Shown here: in pieces, positions 26,101 to 36,468 of the stretch
Numbering within the stretch: position 1 is the first letter of the stretch
How the letters are laid out: the number at the start of each line of letters is the position of its first letter
Source of the DNA: Candidatus Marinarcus aquaticus
Lineage (GTDB): Bacteria; Campylobacterota; Campylobacteria; Campylobacterales; Arcobacteraceae
DNA: 64,000 bases
Assembly (NCBI RefSeq): GCF_004116335.1
Contig: NZ_PDKN01000004.1
Coordinates: forward strand, 180,937-244,936
Direction of reading: 5' to 3'
Position numbers and translations under genes: made by a program
Notes under the pieces: model-generated
Told to the model about the DNA's origin: nothing
The model's database searches: none
The model's input: only the letters and a program-made list of their open reading frames with translations

Positions 26101-27753
26101 ATGGGTATCGAAGATATTGAAATTGGTGAAGACTTTGACTTTGAGCAAATGCTTAACGAGTCTTTAGAAAATAGTGAAAACAACTCTGTAGTTGATGGTG
26201 TAATTGTTGAGATTACTGGTGATAACGTTTTAGTTGATGTGGGACAAAAAATTGAAGGTAGACTTCCATTGTCTGAAATCACTATCAATGGTGAAGTTAA
26301 GTACAAAGCAGGTGATGTAATCCCTGTAATGTTAACTGGTAATCGAGGTGAAAGACCTTCGATTTCTCACAAAAAAGTTTTACAAAAAGAGAAATTTGAT
26401 GAGTTTGTAAAAGCACACGGTGAAAACGTTGAAGACGTTACAATTGAAGGTAAAATTACTTCTGTTAAAAAAAGAGGTGGGTTTATCGTTGAAGATGATA
26501 ACGGTTGTGAATACTTCATGCCAATGGCACAAAGCTACTTAAAAGCTATCGGTGCAGTAGGTAAAAAAGTTAAAGCAAAAGTTTTAAAAGTAAACGAAGC
26601 ACAAAACTCAATCATTGTTTCTAGAAAAAAACTGATTGAAGATGGGAAACAAGAAAAAGATGCAAAAGTTGCAGAAATCATTGAAAAAAATGAACCAATC
26701 AATGGTGTGATTAAAAAAATCACTTCATACGGTATGTTCATTGACTTAGATGGAATTGATGGTTTAGTTAACTACAATGAAATCTCTTACAAAGGACCAG
26801 TAAATCCTGCGAACTACTACAACGAAGGTGACGAAGTGACTGTTGTTGTATTATCTTATGACAAAGCAAAACAACACTTAAGCCTTTCAATTAAAGCGGC
26901 ACTTCCAAATCCATGGGAAGAGATTAAAAACGAATTAGAAGTGGGTGATGCCATCACTGTTACAGTTTCTAACTTCGAATCGTATGGTGCATTCGTTGAT
27001 TTAGGAAATGATATCGAAGGTCTTTTACACGTATCTGAAATTTCATGGAACAAAAATCTTAAAAACCCAAAAGATGTTCTTACTTTAGGTGAAGAAGTTA
27101 ATGTTGAAGTTATTGAACTGAATGTTGAGAAAAAAAGATTAAGAGTTTCATTGAAAAACTTACAAGAAAAACCATTCAGTAAATTCACAAAAGAGCACAA
27201 AGTGGGTGATATCGTAAAAGGTCATGTAGCAACTTTAACTGACTTTGGTGCGTTCATTACAATCGGTGATGTTGATGGATTACTTCACAATGAAGAAGCC
27301 TCTTGGGATAATAACGTTAAATGTAAAAACATCTATAAAAAAGGTGATGAAGTAGAAGCTAAAATCATCAAAATTGACAGAGAAAAAGAGAATATTTCAC
27401 TTTCAGTTAAAGAGATTTCTGACTCTCCTGCAAAAGCATTTGAAAATAAACATGCTATTGGTGATATTGTTAAAGGTACAATCAAAGATAACAAAGAGTT
27501 CGGTCTTTTCATTAAATTAGAAGACAACTTAGATGGTCTTATCAGAAAAGAAGATTTTGGTCCATTAAAAGAAGAGGACATCAAAGTGGGTGATGAAATT
27601 GAAGCCGTACTTGTAAACATTGATACTAAAAGAAATAGAATTCGATTATCAATCAAACGATTAGAAGTTCAAAGAGAGAGAGAAACACTCAAAGCAGTTA
27701 ACGATGACACATCAATGACGCTTGGTGATATTATTAAAGATCAAATTAAGTAA
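26101..27753 (+). CDS. rpsA: 30S ribosomal protein S1
   Basis: An RNA-binding ribosomal protein that helps mRNA loading. The 550 residues contain six S1/OB repeats, recognisable by recurring G-x-V-x-x(I/L)-(T/N)-x-(Y/F)-G-x-F and GL-(L/V)-H-x-(S/E)-E-(I/A)-S blocks (for example GMFIDLDGIDGLVNYNEIS, SYGAFVDLGNDIEGLLHVSE). Codon use is that of a highly expressed gene. serA follows 18 bp downstream. Confidence 0.96.
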   Translation: MGIEDIEIGEDFDFEQMLNESLENSENNSVVDGVIVEITGDNVLVDVGQKIEGRLPLSEITINGEVKYKAGDVIPVMLTGNRGERPSISHKKVLQKEKFDEFVKAHGENVEDVTIEGKITSVKKRGGFIVEDDNGCEYFMPMAQSYLKAIGAVGKKVKAKVLKVNEAQNSIIVSRKKLIEDGKQEKDAKVAEIIEKNEPINGVIKKITSYGMFIDLDGIDGLVNYNEISYKGPVNPANYYNEGDEVTVVVLSYDKAKQHLSLSIKAALPNPWEEIKNELEVGDAITVTVSNFESYGAFVDLGNDIEGLLHVSEISWNKNLKNPKDVLTLGEEVNVEVIELNVEKKRLRVSLKNLQEKPFSKFTKEHKVGDIVKGHVATLTDFGAFITIGDVDGLLHNEEASWDNNVKCKNIYKKGDEVEAKIIKIDREKENISLSVKEISDSPAKAFENKHAIGDIVKGTIKDNKEFGLFIKLEDNLDGLIRKEDFGPLKEEDIKVGDEIEAVLVNIDTKRNRIRLSIKRLEVQRERETLKAVNDDTSMTLGDIIKDQIK

Positions 27754-27771
27754 TTCAAGGATTTGACTAAA

Positions 27772-29352
27772 ATGAGTAAACATACAATTGTAGTTTGTGA
27801 CCACATCCATGAAGATGGATTAAACATCTTACAAACTACAGAAGATATTAATTATGTATATGCAGCAGACATTGATAAAACTGCACTTTTAGATGTAATT
27901 AAAGATGCGGATGTTGCAATTACACGTAGCTCAACAGACGTAGATGAAAAGTTTTTAAATGCTGCTGTTAATTTAAAAGCAGTTATTCGAGCAGGTGTAG
28001 GTTATGATAACGTAGACATGGAAGGTTGTAGCAAAAGAGGAATCATTGCTATGAACGTTCCAACTGCAAATACTATTGCAGCTGTTGAGTTAACCATGGC
28101 ACACATGCTTTCTTGTATGAGAAAATTCCCATATGCTCACAACCAATTAAAACAAGACCGAATTTGGAAAAGAGAAGATTGGTATGGAAATGAGTTATAC
28201 GGTAAAAAACTGGGTGTGATTGGGTTTGGTAACATTGGACACCGAGTTGCACTCAGAGCTAAATCATTTGAAATGGACGTTGTAACATACGACCCATATA
28301 TTCCTTCGACAAAAGCGACTGATTTAGGTATTACATATACAAAAAACTTTGAAGACATTTTAGCGTGTGATATCATCACCATTCATACACCAAAAAATCA
28401 AGAAACCATTGATATGATTGGTGAAGAAGAGATTGCTAAGATGAAAGACGGTGTGATTTTAATCAACTGTGCACGTGGTGGATTGTATAATGAAGAAGCA
28501 CTCGTAAATAACCTTAAAAACGGTAAGATTGCTATGGCGGGTATTGATGTATTCAAAAAAGAGCCTGCAACAAACCACCCTCTTTTAGATTTAGATAATG
28601 TAACTGTAACCGCTCACTTAGGAGCAAATACAAAAGAGTCTCAAAAGAAAATTGCAATACAAGCTGCTCAAAATGCGATTGAATCTGCAAGAGGAATTGC
28701 ATATCCAAATGCTCTTAACTTACCTATTGATGAGAGCAAAATTCCTTCGTTTGTTAAACCATACATTGAGTTAACTCAAAAAATGGCATTCTTAAGTGCA
28801 CAAAGCGATAAGAGTGCAATTCGATCTATCTCTGTGTGTGCCCAAGGTGAGATCAAAGAGTATTTAGAATCTTTAAGTACGTTTGCAACAGTGGGTGCAC
28901 TCTCTGTTACAAGTGAAGATGTAAACTATGTAAATGCAACGTTCTTGGCTGAGGAAAAAGGTATCAAGTTTGATACATGCGAAATTGCACACAACAGTGG
29001 CTACAGCAATAAAGTGACTGTAAAAATCACAACAGAAAAAGGTGTCAATACTATTTCTGGTACTGTATTTGATGACTCGGTTCAACGAATTGTTGATATC
29101 AATGGATTTGCTTTTGACATTGCACCTAAAGGAAATATGATTCTATTAAGAAACTCAGATGTTCCAGGTGTTATTGGCGAAGTGGGTAAAATCTTAGGCG
29201 ATAACAACATTAACATCGCTGACTTTAGACTTTCACGAGGTAAAGACTCTGCCTTAGCCGTTATCTTAGTAGATAACAATATGAGTCATGACATGCTTAA
29301 AAAATTAGAAAACATTGAAGCTGCTATTTCAGTTTCATATGCAGAAATCTAG
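27772..29352 (+). CDS. serA: D-3-phosphoglycerate dehydrogenase
   Basis: Oxidises 3-phosphoglycerate to 3-phosphohydroxypyruvate, the first step of serine synthesis. The 526-residue long form has a substrate domain, an NAD domain with [10 protein letters not shown], catalytic Arg/Glu/His ([21 protein letters not shown]), an intervening domain, and a C-terminal ACT domain (from about 455, [13 protein letters not shown]) likely to sense serine. A TTG at 27763 extends the frame, but AAGGA lies right against it; the ATG at 27772 is better spaced. Confidence 0.95.
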   Translation: MSKHTIVVCDHIHEDGLNILQTTEDINYVYAADIDKTALLDVIKDADVAITRSSTDVDEKFLNAAVNLKAVIRAGVGYDNVDMEGCSKRGIIAMNVPTANTIAAVELTMAHMLSCMRKFPYAHNQLKQDRIWKREDWYGNELYGKKLGVIGFGNIGHRVALRAKSFEMDVVTYDPYIPSTKATDLGITYTKNFEDILACDIITIHTPKNQETIDMIGEEEIAKMKDGVILINCARGGLYNEEALVNNLKNGKIAMAGIDVFKKEPATNHPLLDLDNVTVTAHLGANTKESQKKIAIQAAQNAIESARGIAYPNALNLPIDESKIPSFVKPYIELTQKMAFLSAQSDKSAIRSISVCAQGEIKEYLESLSTFATVGALSVTSEDVNYVNATFLAEEKGIKFDTCEIAHNSGYSNKVTVKITTEKGVNTISGTVFDDSVQRIVDINGFAFDIAPKGNMILLRNSDVPGVIGEVGKILGDNNINIADFRLSRGKDSALAVILVDNNMSHDMLKKLENIEAAISVSYAEI

Positions 29353-29360
29353 GAGAACCC

Positions 29361-29921
29361 ATGGCAATTTCTATGAGTGAGTTAAAAAAGGGATTAAAAA
29401 TTGAAATGGATGGAATCCCTTACAGAATTACAGAGTACCAACACGTAAAACCGGGGAAAGGTGCAGCGTTTGTACGATGTAAAATCAAATCATTTTTAAA
29501 TGGAAAAGTGATTGAGAAAACTTTCCACGCTGGTGATAAGTGTGAAGTTCCTGATTTAAAACAACAAACCATGCAATACTTGTATGACGATGGTGAAATG
29601 CTTCAATTCATGAACACTGAAACATACGACCAAATCGGTTTAACACATGACCAAGTGGGTGATGCTGCTAAATGGATTATTGATGGTATGAACGTAGATA
29701 TGATGTTCTTTAACGGTGAAGCTATCACTGTTGAGCCACCTGCAGTGGTTGAACTTAAAATCGTTGAAACGCCACCGAACTTCAAAGGGGATTCTCAAGG
29801 TGGTAAAAAACCTGCTACTTTAGAATCTGGTGCTGTTGTTCAAATTCCTTTCCATATCGTGGAAGGGGACAGTATCAAGGTTGATACAAAGACCGGAGAA
29901 TACCTAGAAAAGGTAAAATAA
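29361..29921 (+). CDS. efp: elongation factor P
   Basis: Rescues ribosomes stalled on polyproline. It is 186 residues with a KOW-like N-domain and two OB domains. The tip residue is Lys33 in PGKGAAF, the site that EpmA/EpmB-type enzymes lysylate in other bacteria; those enzymes are not in this window. AGGAGAACCC precedes the ATG. Its stop codon begins the left arm of a palindromic repeat. Confidence 0.97.
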   Translation: MAISMSELKKGLKIEMDGIPYRITEYQHVKPGKGAAFVRCKIKSFLNGKVIEKTFHAGDKCEVPDLKQQTMQYLYDDGEMLQFMNTETYDQIGLTHDQVGDAAKWIIDGMNVDMMFFNGEAITVEPPAVVELKIVETPPNFKGDSQGGKKPATLESGAVVQIPFHIVEGDSIKVDTKTGEYLEKVK

Positions 29922-30045
29922 AACTATAAATCTTTATCGCTATAAAAGGCGATAAAGATCTATTTTTATCAGTCACTTATTGACATAAGCTCCTTCTTCA
30001 AATACACCTCTCTCTTGTTTCTAACAATAAATATTTATAGTTTTA
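29919..30045. repeat. palindromic repeat element, copy 3 (127 bp, inverted orientation)
   Basis: The terminal arms TAAAACTATAAAT (29919-29931) and ATTTATAGTTTTA (30033-30045) are perfect 13-bp complements and each begins on a stop codon: efp on the left, the orphan minus-strand gene on the right. The centre has the family core: GTCAC next to CTTAT-TGAC-ATAAG (29976-29989), then GCTC and CTCTCT blocks matching the reverse complement of copy 1 (30661-30781) and copy 2 (57392-57517). It is the most decayed copy. The left half also holds an 11-bp hairpin. Confidence 0.7.
29930..29959 (+). terminator. terminator of efp
   Basis: ATCTTTATCGC (29930-29940) pairs with GCGATAAAGAT (29949-29959), followed by CTATTTTT. 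It lies within the left half of repeat copy 3. Confidence 0.7.
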
Positions 30046-30645
30046 CAGTGTTATATCTTCATCTTTGATGATTTTATCAACAATATATGCTAGTTCCTGA
30101 ATAGCATTATATTTTATTAATAAGATATTCATCATTTTAAATTCAAATAACTCAATATTTCCATGTAATTCAATAATCTTATCAATAATAAGTTTTTTCT
30201 TTTCCTCACGATGATAATGTAAACTATTTAAATAATAAGTAAATATTTTTTCAAACGGCATTTTTTTTTCATCAATAATTAAATTTGAATTATAATCATT
30301 TTTAGTGATATATTTATTATTCAATTCCTTTAAATATTTATTTAAGACATCAAAATTAAATCTTTTACCTATTAAATTCTTTATAGTCATAAAATACAAA
30401 TTTTCTTTTTCTAATATAAAAGGTCTTATTTTATGTAAAAAAGAATGTAAATCATCTTCTTCTATTAAACTATGTGTAATTGATACTTTATTCTCTTTGA
30501 ATGATATAGTTTGGTTCAAATTAATTTTTTTATTCTTTATTATCTTAGATTGATTACATCTATCAACCTCAAATAAAAAATTATTTAATGTTTTTAATTC
30601 ATCTATACTAAATACATTATTAAATTCTACAGCATTTATTTTCAT
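30043..30645 (-). CDS. AT-rich orphan gene of unknown function, 200 aa
   Basis: I do not recognise the product. It is a lysine-, asparagine- and isoleucine-rich, mostly helical soluble protein with no signal peptide or membrane segment. Base composition is unlike its neighbours: 36 G+C in the 180 bases 30061-30240 (20%), against 42% in a 60-base sample of efp. It interrupts otherwise conserved housekeeping genes and is flanked by two palindromic repeat copies in opposite orientation. TAGAAT lies about 10 bp before the ATG with little room for a leader, so the mRNA may be nearly leaderless. Recent acquisition is inferred. It could be a defence or stress gene, but nothing in the sequence proves it. 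Confidence 0.7.
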   Translation of the reverse strand: MKINAVEFNNVFSIDELKTLNNFLFEVDRCNQSKIIKNKKINLNQTISFKENKVSITHSLIEEDDLHSFLHKIRPFILEKENLYFMTIKNLIGKRFNFDVLNKYLKELNNKYITKNDYNSNLIIDEKKMPFEKIFTYYLNSLHYHREEKKKLIIDKIIELHGNIELFEFKMMNILLIKYNAIQELAYIVDKIIKDEDITL

Positions 30646-30660
30646 ATCTTATTCTATCAA

Positions 30661-30781
30661 AAAAAGTCATATTTTTAGTAAGGTTAAGGAAGAGAGATAA
30701 ATTTGTGAAAGAGCATACTGAAGTATGTGACTGAATAAATTTATTACTATGACGCAAAGATTGCTAAAAAGATGTCTTTTT
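30661..30781. repeat. palindromic repeat element, copy 1 (121 bp)
   Basis: The outer arms 30661-30681 and 30761-30781 are complementary at 18 of 21 positions. Inside are ATAAATTT/AAATTTAT (30697-30704/30737-30744) and the core palindrome CATACT-GA-AGTATG (30714-30727) followed by GTGAC. The right arm runs through the last codons and stop of ribD (30764-30766). The core matches copy 2 in the same orientation and copy 3 inverted. Confidence 0.75.
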
Positions 30782-31780
30782 CTTTAAGTATATGATTTTA
30801 TCAGAACCAATATAGTTTTCGTGAATGATATCGAAGTTTATATCCAACCCCTCAACCCCATTAAACCCACTCTTCATCGTAGGACTGACAATCATAATAA
30901 AGTAATCAACCACATCTTGCAGTTCATTTAAAAGAGAATACCCCCCTTCAATCATGACAAGCTTATATTGCTTAATATCTTCAATGTTATCACTGATAAT
31001 CACTTCTCTGTTTGGAATATAAAAAAGCGGTATTTTTTTATCAAAGACTTTATTTCTTGAGTATATCAATACATTAGGTGCACGACCAGCGACATAACGA
31101 GCATCAAGTGTGGGTTGATCGGTACGAACCGTATTGCCTCCAATAGCGAGTAAGTCCAGTTTATCTCTTAAAGTATGCACATACGCTTGTGCTTGATTGG
31201 AAGATATTCGTCCACCATCAATCGTTCCATTAAGTGTTTGTGCCATTTTGAAAAAGGTAAAGTTCCCTTCACACCACTTAATAAATGGATACAGAAGCTC
31301 ATACGCCTCTTTTTTCATGCAACCAATACTCACTTCAATTTGAGCTTCTTTTAGACGCTGTGCACCCCCTGAAGCCTCTTTGTTCATATCTTCATGTGCT
31401 ATTATCACTTTAGAAGGTTTTAGTTCACATAAAAGCGTGGCACATGAAGGTGTTTTTCCAATATGAGCACATGGTTCTAATGTTACATACACCGTGCAAT
31501 CCCGAAAGAAACCATTGTGGTTTTCTTTTAAAAATTCATGGATTTTAAAAGGGTCACTGATGGCTTTGAGTGGTGAGTTGGGATTTTTCTTTAGGTAGGC
31601 AGCTTTTAAAGCATTGACTTCAGCGTGTGATTCCCCTGCACTTTTGTGTGCTTCAATGGCTAAAGGTTCACCATTGTTAACAACCACACAACCCACAGCT
31701 GGGTTGGGATAAGTGAGAAGTTGATATTTCCATGCTTCATCAATGGCTAACTTCATATAAAAGTTATCATCAATACGCAT
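30764..31780 (-). CDS. ribD: bifunctional riboflavin deaminase/reductase
   Basis: Deaminates and then reduces the pyrimidine intermediate of riboflavin synthesis. The N-terminal deaminase has the zinc motif HAEVNAL and PCAHIGKTPSC; the C-terminal reductase (after about residue 160) has the MAQTLNGTIDG and GGNTVRTDQPTL segments. A GTG at 31792 extends the frame by four codons; the ATG at 31780 (338 aa) is preferred because GAGTGG lies 7-8 bases before it. It overlaps rimP slightly. The last codons are part of palindromic repeat copy 1. Confidence 0.92.
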   Translation of the reverse strand: MRIDDNFYMKLAIDEAWKYQLLTYPNPAVGCVVVNNGEPLAIEAHKSAGESHAEVNALKAAYLKKNPNSPLKAISDPFKIHEFLKENHNGFFRDCTVYVTLEPCAHIGKTPSCATLLCELKPSKVIIAHEDMNKEASGGAQRLKEAQIEVSIGCMKKEAYELLYPFIKWCEGNFTFFKMAQTLNGTIDGGRISSNQAQAYVHTLRDKLDLLAIGGNTVRTDQPTLDARYVAGRAPNVLIYSRNKVFDKKIPLFYIPNREVIISDNIEDIKQYKLVMIEGGYSLLNELQDVVDYFIMIVSPTMKSGFNGVEGLDINFDIIHENYIGSDKIIYLKKKTSF

Positions 31781-31785
31781 AAAAT

Positions 31786-32214
31786 TTACCACTCAAAATA
31801 AGTTGATGCAGATGAAATCTCATCGTAAGTAATTTGCTCTTCACCATGTGCCGTCTTTACTACGATTTCATTTTCATCGGCTTTCACCAATTCACCTTCG
31901 ATAACATTTTTATCAAAATCTTTGATCTTTACTTTCTCTCCTACTGAAGAGATAAAGTGGTTTGTTTTTTTCAATTTTCGCTCAATTCCTGGAGAGCTCA
32001 CTTCTAAATGATACTTTCCATTCATGGGTTCATGAATATCTAAAAGTGGTGAAATTTGTCGAGAGATTTCAGCACATTTATCTAAAGAGACACCTTCAGG
32101 TGCAGTGATGTAGATTCTATAAATATTATTATCATTCTCTTTTAAAGAGACGATATCATATAGTTTTGCACCATTGCCTTCAACGGCAAGTTGAATAGAC
32201 TCTTCTAATGTCAT
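31786..32214 (-). CDS. rimP: ribosome maturation factor RimP
   Basis: Assists 30S subunit assembly. It is 142 residues, with an N-terminal alpha/beta domain containing YRIYI and the [14 protein letters not shown] motif (near 75-90) that is diagnostic of RimP, and a C-terminal SH3-like domain. It overlaps rbfA by 4 bp in the order infB-rbfA-rimP, all translation or ribosome-assembly genes. Confidence 0.93.
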   Translation of the reverse strand: MTLEESIQLAVEGNGAKLYDIVSLKENDNNIYRIYITAPEGVSLDKCAEISRQISPLLDIHEPMNGKYHLEVSSPGIERKLKKTNHFISSVGEKVKIKDFDKNVIEGELVKADENEIVVKTAHGEEQITYDEISSASTYFEW

Positions 32215-32570
32215 TCTTGATCCTTTTTCTCTTTAGCAATTTTTGCAAAAAGTGCTTCAATGTTTTTACTCTCTTCTAAAGAGTCATCATTCACAAATTT
32301 AAAGTTAGGACATTTATACCAACCTGTACTTGCTAATATATACGATTTAATGCGTCCATTGGCTTTATGTAAAATTTGATTGATAGCTTTGATTTCTTGG
32401 TTGTCATAATCACTTCCATCATAATAAACCGTTGCATCATACTTACCGTTTTTACAGTTGACTCCTGTAATAGCTAATGAGTTAATTCTGCTGTCATTGA
32501 GTGTTGAAAGAGCTTCAGGTAGAAGCTCCATCAAAAGTGATTCAGTTCTTTGTAGATTGATACTTTTCAT
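32211..32570 (-). CDS. rbfA: ribosome-binding factor A
   Basis: A KH-domain protein that binds the 16S rRNA 5' region during 30S maturation. It is 119 residues, with the N-terminal [18 protein letters not shown] helix and the [16 protein letters not shown] strand pair. It starts 6 bp after the infB stop and overlaps rimP (ATGA). Confidence 0.9.
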   Translation of the reverse strand: MKSINLQRTESLLMELLPEALSTLNDSRINSLAITGVNCKNGKYDATVYYDGSDYDNQEIKAINQILHKANGRIKSYILASTGWYKCPNFKFVNDDSLEESKNIEALFAKIAKEKKDQE

Positions 32571-32576
32571 GCGAGA

Positions 32577-35282
32577 TTAAATTGTAACCTTCTCTTCAAT
32601 TTGAATAAATGTTTCAATGAAATCACCCACTTGAATGTCATTGAATTTTTCAAACATGATACCACACTCATATCCGTTTGCTACTTCTTTTACATCATCT
32701 TTAAATCGTTTTAATGATGAAATTTTACCTGTATAAGTAACAACACCATCTCTGATGATTCTGGCATGTCCACCTCGAATAACTTTTCCATCTGTAACTA
32801 AACATCCAGCAACCGTACCAATTTTTGGTACAACGAAAGTATCTCTTACTTCAGCTTGACCGGTATTTTCTTCTCTGATAACCGCACTCATCATTCCAGA
32901 TAAAGCATCTTTGATATCATCAATCAAGTCATAAATAACTGAGTATGTATTAATAGTAATACCATCCGCTTTTGCTTTTTGTTTGATTGCACCTGTTGGT
33001 CGAACGTTAAATCCTAAGATAATACACCCTTCACTTGCACCTGCTAATACTAAGTCAGACTCAGTAATACCACCTACAGCTGCATGGATTACTTTTACTT
33101 TAACCTCTTCGTTTGCAATTTGTTCTAAACTTCCTTTAATGGCTTCAAGAGAACCACCAACATCTGTTTTAATGATCACTGGAAGTTGTTTGATTTTACC
33201 TTCAGCAATCAGCCCACTCATCTCTTCAAGTGATACTTTAGTTGATCGTGATAACTCTTTAGCACGTGCATGCTCAGCTCTGGTTGTTGCAATCTCTTTA
33301 GCTTCTTTATCACTTCCTTGTGTTACCATGATTGAACCACTGGTTGGTACTTCATTTAACCCTAGAACATTTCCTGTCTCAGAAAGTCCCAATTGTTTGA
33401 CGGGTTTACCTAAATCATTGGTGATGGCTTTAACTCTACCATATGTTGTATCACATACGATATTATCACCCACTTTAAGAGTACCACTTTGCACAATAAC
33501 CGTTGCAACTGGTCCTCGACCTTTTTCAACTGTTGCTTCAACAACCACTGATTTAGATTTTGCAGTTGGATCTGCTGCAAGTTCTAAAATTTCTGCTTGT
33601 AACAATATGTTTTCAAGAAGGTCATCGATACCCTCACCTGTTTTTGCTGATAGTGGAATAAACTCAATATCTCCACCCCAATCAACTGGTGTCATATCTC
33701 TTTCAGCCATTTGTGATTTAACCATATCTATATTGGCGGCTTCTTTATCGATTTTGTTCACTGCCACAATGATTGGACAGCCACTTGCTTTGGCATGAGA
33801 GATAACCTCTTCTGTTTGTGGTTTAACACCATCATCCGCGGCAACAACAATAATAACAATATCCGTTACACTTGCTCCTCGTGAACGCATTTCACTGAAC
33901 GCCGCGTGACCTGGAGTATCCACAAATGTAATTTGCTCACCGTGTTGTTCAATGGTATATGCAGAGATATGTTGAGTAATTCCACCCGCTTCACCCGCAG
34001 CTACTTTTGCTGAACGAATTTTATCAAGCAATGAAGTTTTACCGTGGTCAACGTGACCCATGATTGTAACAACGGGAGGTCGTTTTGTGAAGTTCGTTTT
34101 ATCAATCTCTTCTTCATGATAATCTTCAACGTAGTTTACATCTTCTAACGCATCTTTAACCGTCACTTCAATACCAAACTCTTCACCTAGAATTTCAAGT
34201 TCATCTTGTTTTAAGAAGTCATTTTTAGTTACCATCATTCCTAAACCAAACAGTACGGTGATGACTTCTGCTGCACTTTTTCCGCACGCTTCAGCAAACT
34301 CATATACCCGTACATCTTCAGGAATTGTTACTTCAGTAATCTCTACTGCTTCAACTTCTCTTTTAATTCTCTTTTTTCGTTTACCTCTTTTTAAACCTTG
34401 TGGTCGGTTACCAAACTCACTTGGTCGGCTTGAACGAATATTATTATTGTTGTTTTTTGGACGTCTGTCCTCTTCCAAGATTTTAGGTGTATCACCCATA
34501 TCCATGTCAAGTAAGACGACTTCTTCACCAAGAAGTGAATCATCACTGTTTGAAAAACTCTCAGTGGTGTCCCTATCAACTTCAATAAGTTTACCATGTT
34601 CATGTGCTTTTGGTGGAGCTTTCTTTTTCTCTTTTTTACTTTTTGCTTTTAATGCTTCATCTTTTATTTCTTCTTCAGATGAAGCATTTCCTAAGATTTC
34701 ACTCAAAGATTTCATCTTTTTCTTAGCGCTTCCAGGCTCTACTGATGTGTTGTCCATTTGAATCGAAGTTCGTGAAGGTGTTGAGGGAGTCTCTTCTTTC
34801 TCTTTTCGTTTTTTAACAATTTTTAATCCACGTCGTTTTGGGACGATTCGTCCATTGTTTGATTTCTCATCTTCTTCTTGTGAAGACTCATCTTTTTCAA
34901 CTTTTTTTGGCGCAGGTTTAGGTGCAGTTTTCGTAACAGCAATCGAAGATGGCTTTTTAGCTTCAGCTCTTTTTTGAGCTTTATCGTCCTCTTTGATTTC
35001 AGGTTTTGCTTCTTCTTGTGGTGCGCTTTCCTCTTTTTTATTTTCTTCTATTTGAGCTTCTATCTTTTTTGCTGCTTTTTTAACTGCTGGTTTTGGTTTA
35101 GCAGGAAGCTTTGAACTTTTCCCTGTTAAAATGTACGTAGCAATTTCTTCTGCATCTTCAAATGAAACAGTACTTTGAGGTGATTTAAGTTCAATGCTTA
35201 AATCTTTTGCTTTTGTAATTACCTCAGCACTGGTTGCTCCAGTTTCATCTGCAATTTCATAAACTCTTACGTTATCTGACAT
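32577..35282 (-). CDS. infB: translation initiation factor IF-2
   Basis: Brings initiator tRNA to the ribosome. The 901-residue protein has an IF2_N-like start ([14 protein letters not shown]), a long charged, low-complexity lysine/glutamate region (about 60-330), a second IF2_N motif, and the GTPase core with G1 GHVDHGKTS (about 408), G3 DTPGH, G4 NKID, followed by the C-terminal domains that bind fMet-tRNA. The start overlaps the YlxR-type gene by 11 bp. Confidence 0.97.
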   Translation of the reverse strand: MSDNVRVYEIADETGATSAEVITKAKDLSIELKSPQSTVSFEDAEEIATYILTGKSSKLPAKPKPAVKKAAKKIEAQIEENKKEESAPQEEAKPEIKEDDKAQKRAEAKKPSSIAVTKTAPKPAPKKVEKDESSQEEDEKSNNGRIVPKRRGLKIVKKRKEKEETPSTPSRTSIQMDNTSVEPGSAKKKMKSLSEILGNASSEEEIKDEALKAKSKKEKKKAPPKAHEHGKLIEVDRDTTESFSNSDDSLLGEEVVLLDMDMGDTPKILEEDRRPKNNNNNIRSSRPSEFGNRPQGLKRGKRKKRIKREVEAVEITEVTIPEDVRVYEFAEACGKSAAEVITVLFGLGMMVTKNDFLKQDELEILGEEFGIEVTVKDALEDVNYVEDYHEEEIDKTNFTKRPPVVTIMGHVDHGKTSLLDKIRSAKVAAGEAGGITQHISAYTIEQHGEQITFVDTPGHAAFSEMRSRGASVTDIVIIVVAADDGVKPQTEEVISHAKASGCPIIVAVNKIDKEAANIDMVKSQMAERDMTPVDWGGDIEFIPLSAKTGEGIDDLLENILLQAEILELAADPTAKSKSVVVEATVEKGRGPVATVIVQSGTLKVGDNIVCDTTYGRVKAITNDLGKPVKQLGLSETGNVLGLNEVPTSGSIMVTQGSDKEAKEIATTRAEHARAKELSRSTKVSLEEMSGLIAEGKIKQLPVIIKTDVGGSLEAIKGSLEQIANEEVKVKVIHAAVGGITESDLVLAGASEGCIILGFNVRPTGAIKQKAKADGITINTYSVIYDLIDDIKDALSGMMSAVIREENTGQAEVRDTFVVPKIGTVAGCLVTDGKVIRGGHARIIRDGVVTYTGKISSLKRFKDDVKEVANGYECGIMFEKFNDIQVGDFIETFIQIEEKVTI

Positions 35283-35544
35283 GCGTTAATATCTCCTTAA
35301 GTTGAAAGATGTAGTCATCTTTATTTTTACAAACTCTGCATAATGTTTGTTCTAGTTTTTTTCTGTTTTTATTCTCTTCAAATGCATATTCAATACATGT
35401 GTTGCAAATATAAAAACTTCTACCATAGTGCGTATATGATACAAGTTTTTTATTACCATTGCATTGCAATCTGAGCATTTTATCTTGTGCATTACGACTC
35501 CGACACACAATGCACATTCTAGAAGGTTTTTCTAAATAAGCCAA
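35272..35544 (-). CDS. YlxR family (DUF448) RNA-binding protein
   Basis: A basic protein of 90 residues with the family hallmark RMCIVCRSR near the N-terminus and a second CNTC pair near residue 48; a third CRVC pair follows. YlxR proteins are nucleic-acid-binding factors often encoded next to infB. The start is TTG with TAGGT seven bases upstream; the next ATG (before CIVC) has no ribosome binding site. It overlaps infB by 11 bp. Confidence 0.85.
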   Translation of the reverse strand: MAYLEKPSRMCIVCRSRNAQDKMLRLQCNGNKKLVSYTHYGRSFYICNTCIEYAFEENKNRKKLEQTLCRVCKNKDDYIFQLKEILTHVR

Positions 35545-35576
35545 TATTATACCTATTCTTTACTTAAAATAGCGCT

Positions 35577-36458
35577 TTAATACTCTATTTTAACGCCTGT
35601 GTTGTCAAAATGAGTGGTAAAAACTTTAAAATGAGGAAACTTCTCTTTTAAAACTGTTTCAATCTTTTTGGCATCATTTCGGTATGCAATGCTGAACAAC
35701 GTTGAACCCGAACCTGAAAGTGTACTCATAAGTGCACCACTTTTTAAAGCCATTTTTTGCACTTCAAACAACTCTGGCATCTGCTTCATTCGGTATGATT
35801 GGTGAAATTTATCTTGTGAAGCAATTTTAAGCATTTCCCAGTTTTCTGTCATAAATGCAGCAGTCAAAAGTGAACCATGTGAAAGGTTAAAAATAGCATC
35901 ATCTTTTGAGTATTTATACGGCAATGTTTTTCGTGAAAGTTGTGTTGATATCGGTCTATTTGGAACAACAACTACGGCTACTAAGTGTTTTGGTATCTCT
36001 TTTTTAATGTATTTCACTTCATTGTCTTGCACGGTTGCTACATTAAATCCTCCCATGACTGCTGGGGTGATGTTATCGGGGTGACTCTCATAAGCTAAAG
36101 CCAAGTTTAAAAGCTTCTCTTTAGAGAGTTTAATACCTTCAATGGCATACGCTGAAGCAATCGCACTTACAATTACAGCAGATGACGAACCCAAACCTCG
36201 TGAGAGCGGAATTTCATTGATAAATTCAAATCTGAAAAATCGTTTTTTGGTGCTTAAGTTGTTATAAAAATCATTAAAAATAGCTAAAAACATGTTGTTG
36301 TCTTTAAGCACTGGGTTGTTGGACCCTTCTCCTCGTAATGATACACTATGAAACTTTGACGGCTTTATAATAACTTGGTTTTTAATCCCAACGGCGATAC
36401 CTAAGGTGTCAAATCCAGGTCCTAGATTTGCACTGGTTGCTGGTACTGTTATTTTCAC
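35577..36458 (-). CDS. thrB: homoserine kinase
   Basis: Phosphorylates L-homoserine for threonine synthesis. It is a GHMP kinase of 293 residues: N-terminal [16 protein letters not shown], the ATP loop [12 protein letters not shown] (near 83-94) and the C-terminal [10 protein letters not shown] motif. The start is GTG behind AAAGGAAA. It sits 10 bp after the tsaB-like gene. Its partner thrC is at 2945-4420. Confidence 0.95.
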   Translation of the reverse strand: MKITVPATSANLGPGFDTLGIAVGIKNQVIIKPSKFHSVSLRGEGSNNPVLKDNNMFLAIFNDFYNNLSTKKRFFRFEFINEIPLSRGLGSSSAVIVSAIASAYAIEGIKLSKEKLLNLALAYESHPDNITPAVMGGFNVATVQDNEVKYIKKEIPKHLVAVVVVPNRPISTQLSRKTLPYKYSKDDAIFNLSHGSLLTAAFMTENWEMLKIASQDKFHQSYRMKQMPELFEVQKMALKSGALMSTLSGSGSTLFSIAYRNDAKKIETVLKEKFPHFKVFTTHFDNTGVKIEY

Positions 36459-36468
36459 TCACTTTCCT

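Noticed and set aside
30043..30645. HYH in the orphan protein as a possible HUH nuclease motif of a REP-associated (RAYT) transposase
   Set aside because: The surrounding hydrophobic strand and a downstream catalytic tyrosine helix typical of RAYT proteins are not visible; the motif alone is not evidence.
33000..33800. Plus-strand ORF of 271 codons opposite infB
   Set aside because: Antisense shadow of the IF-2 GTPase domain; infB motifs are intact and the antisense product is a low-complexity Ser/Thr/Pro mix.
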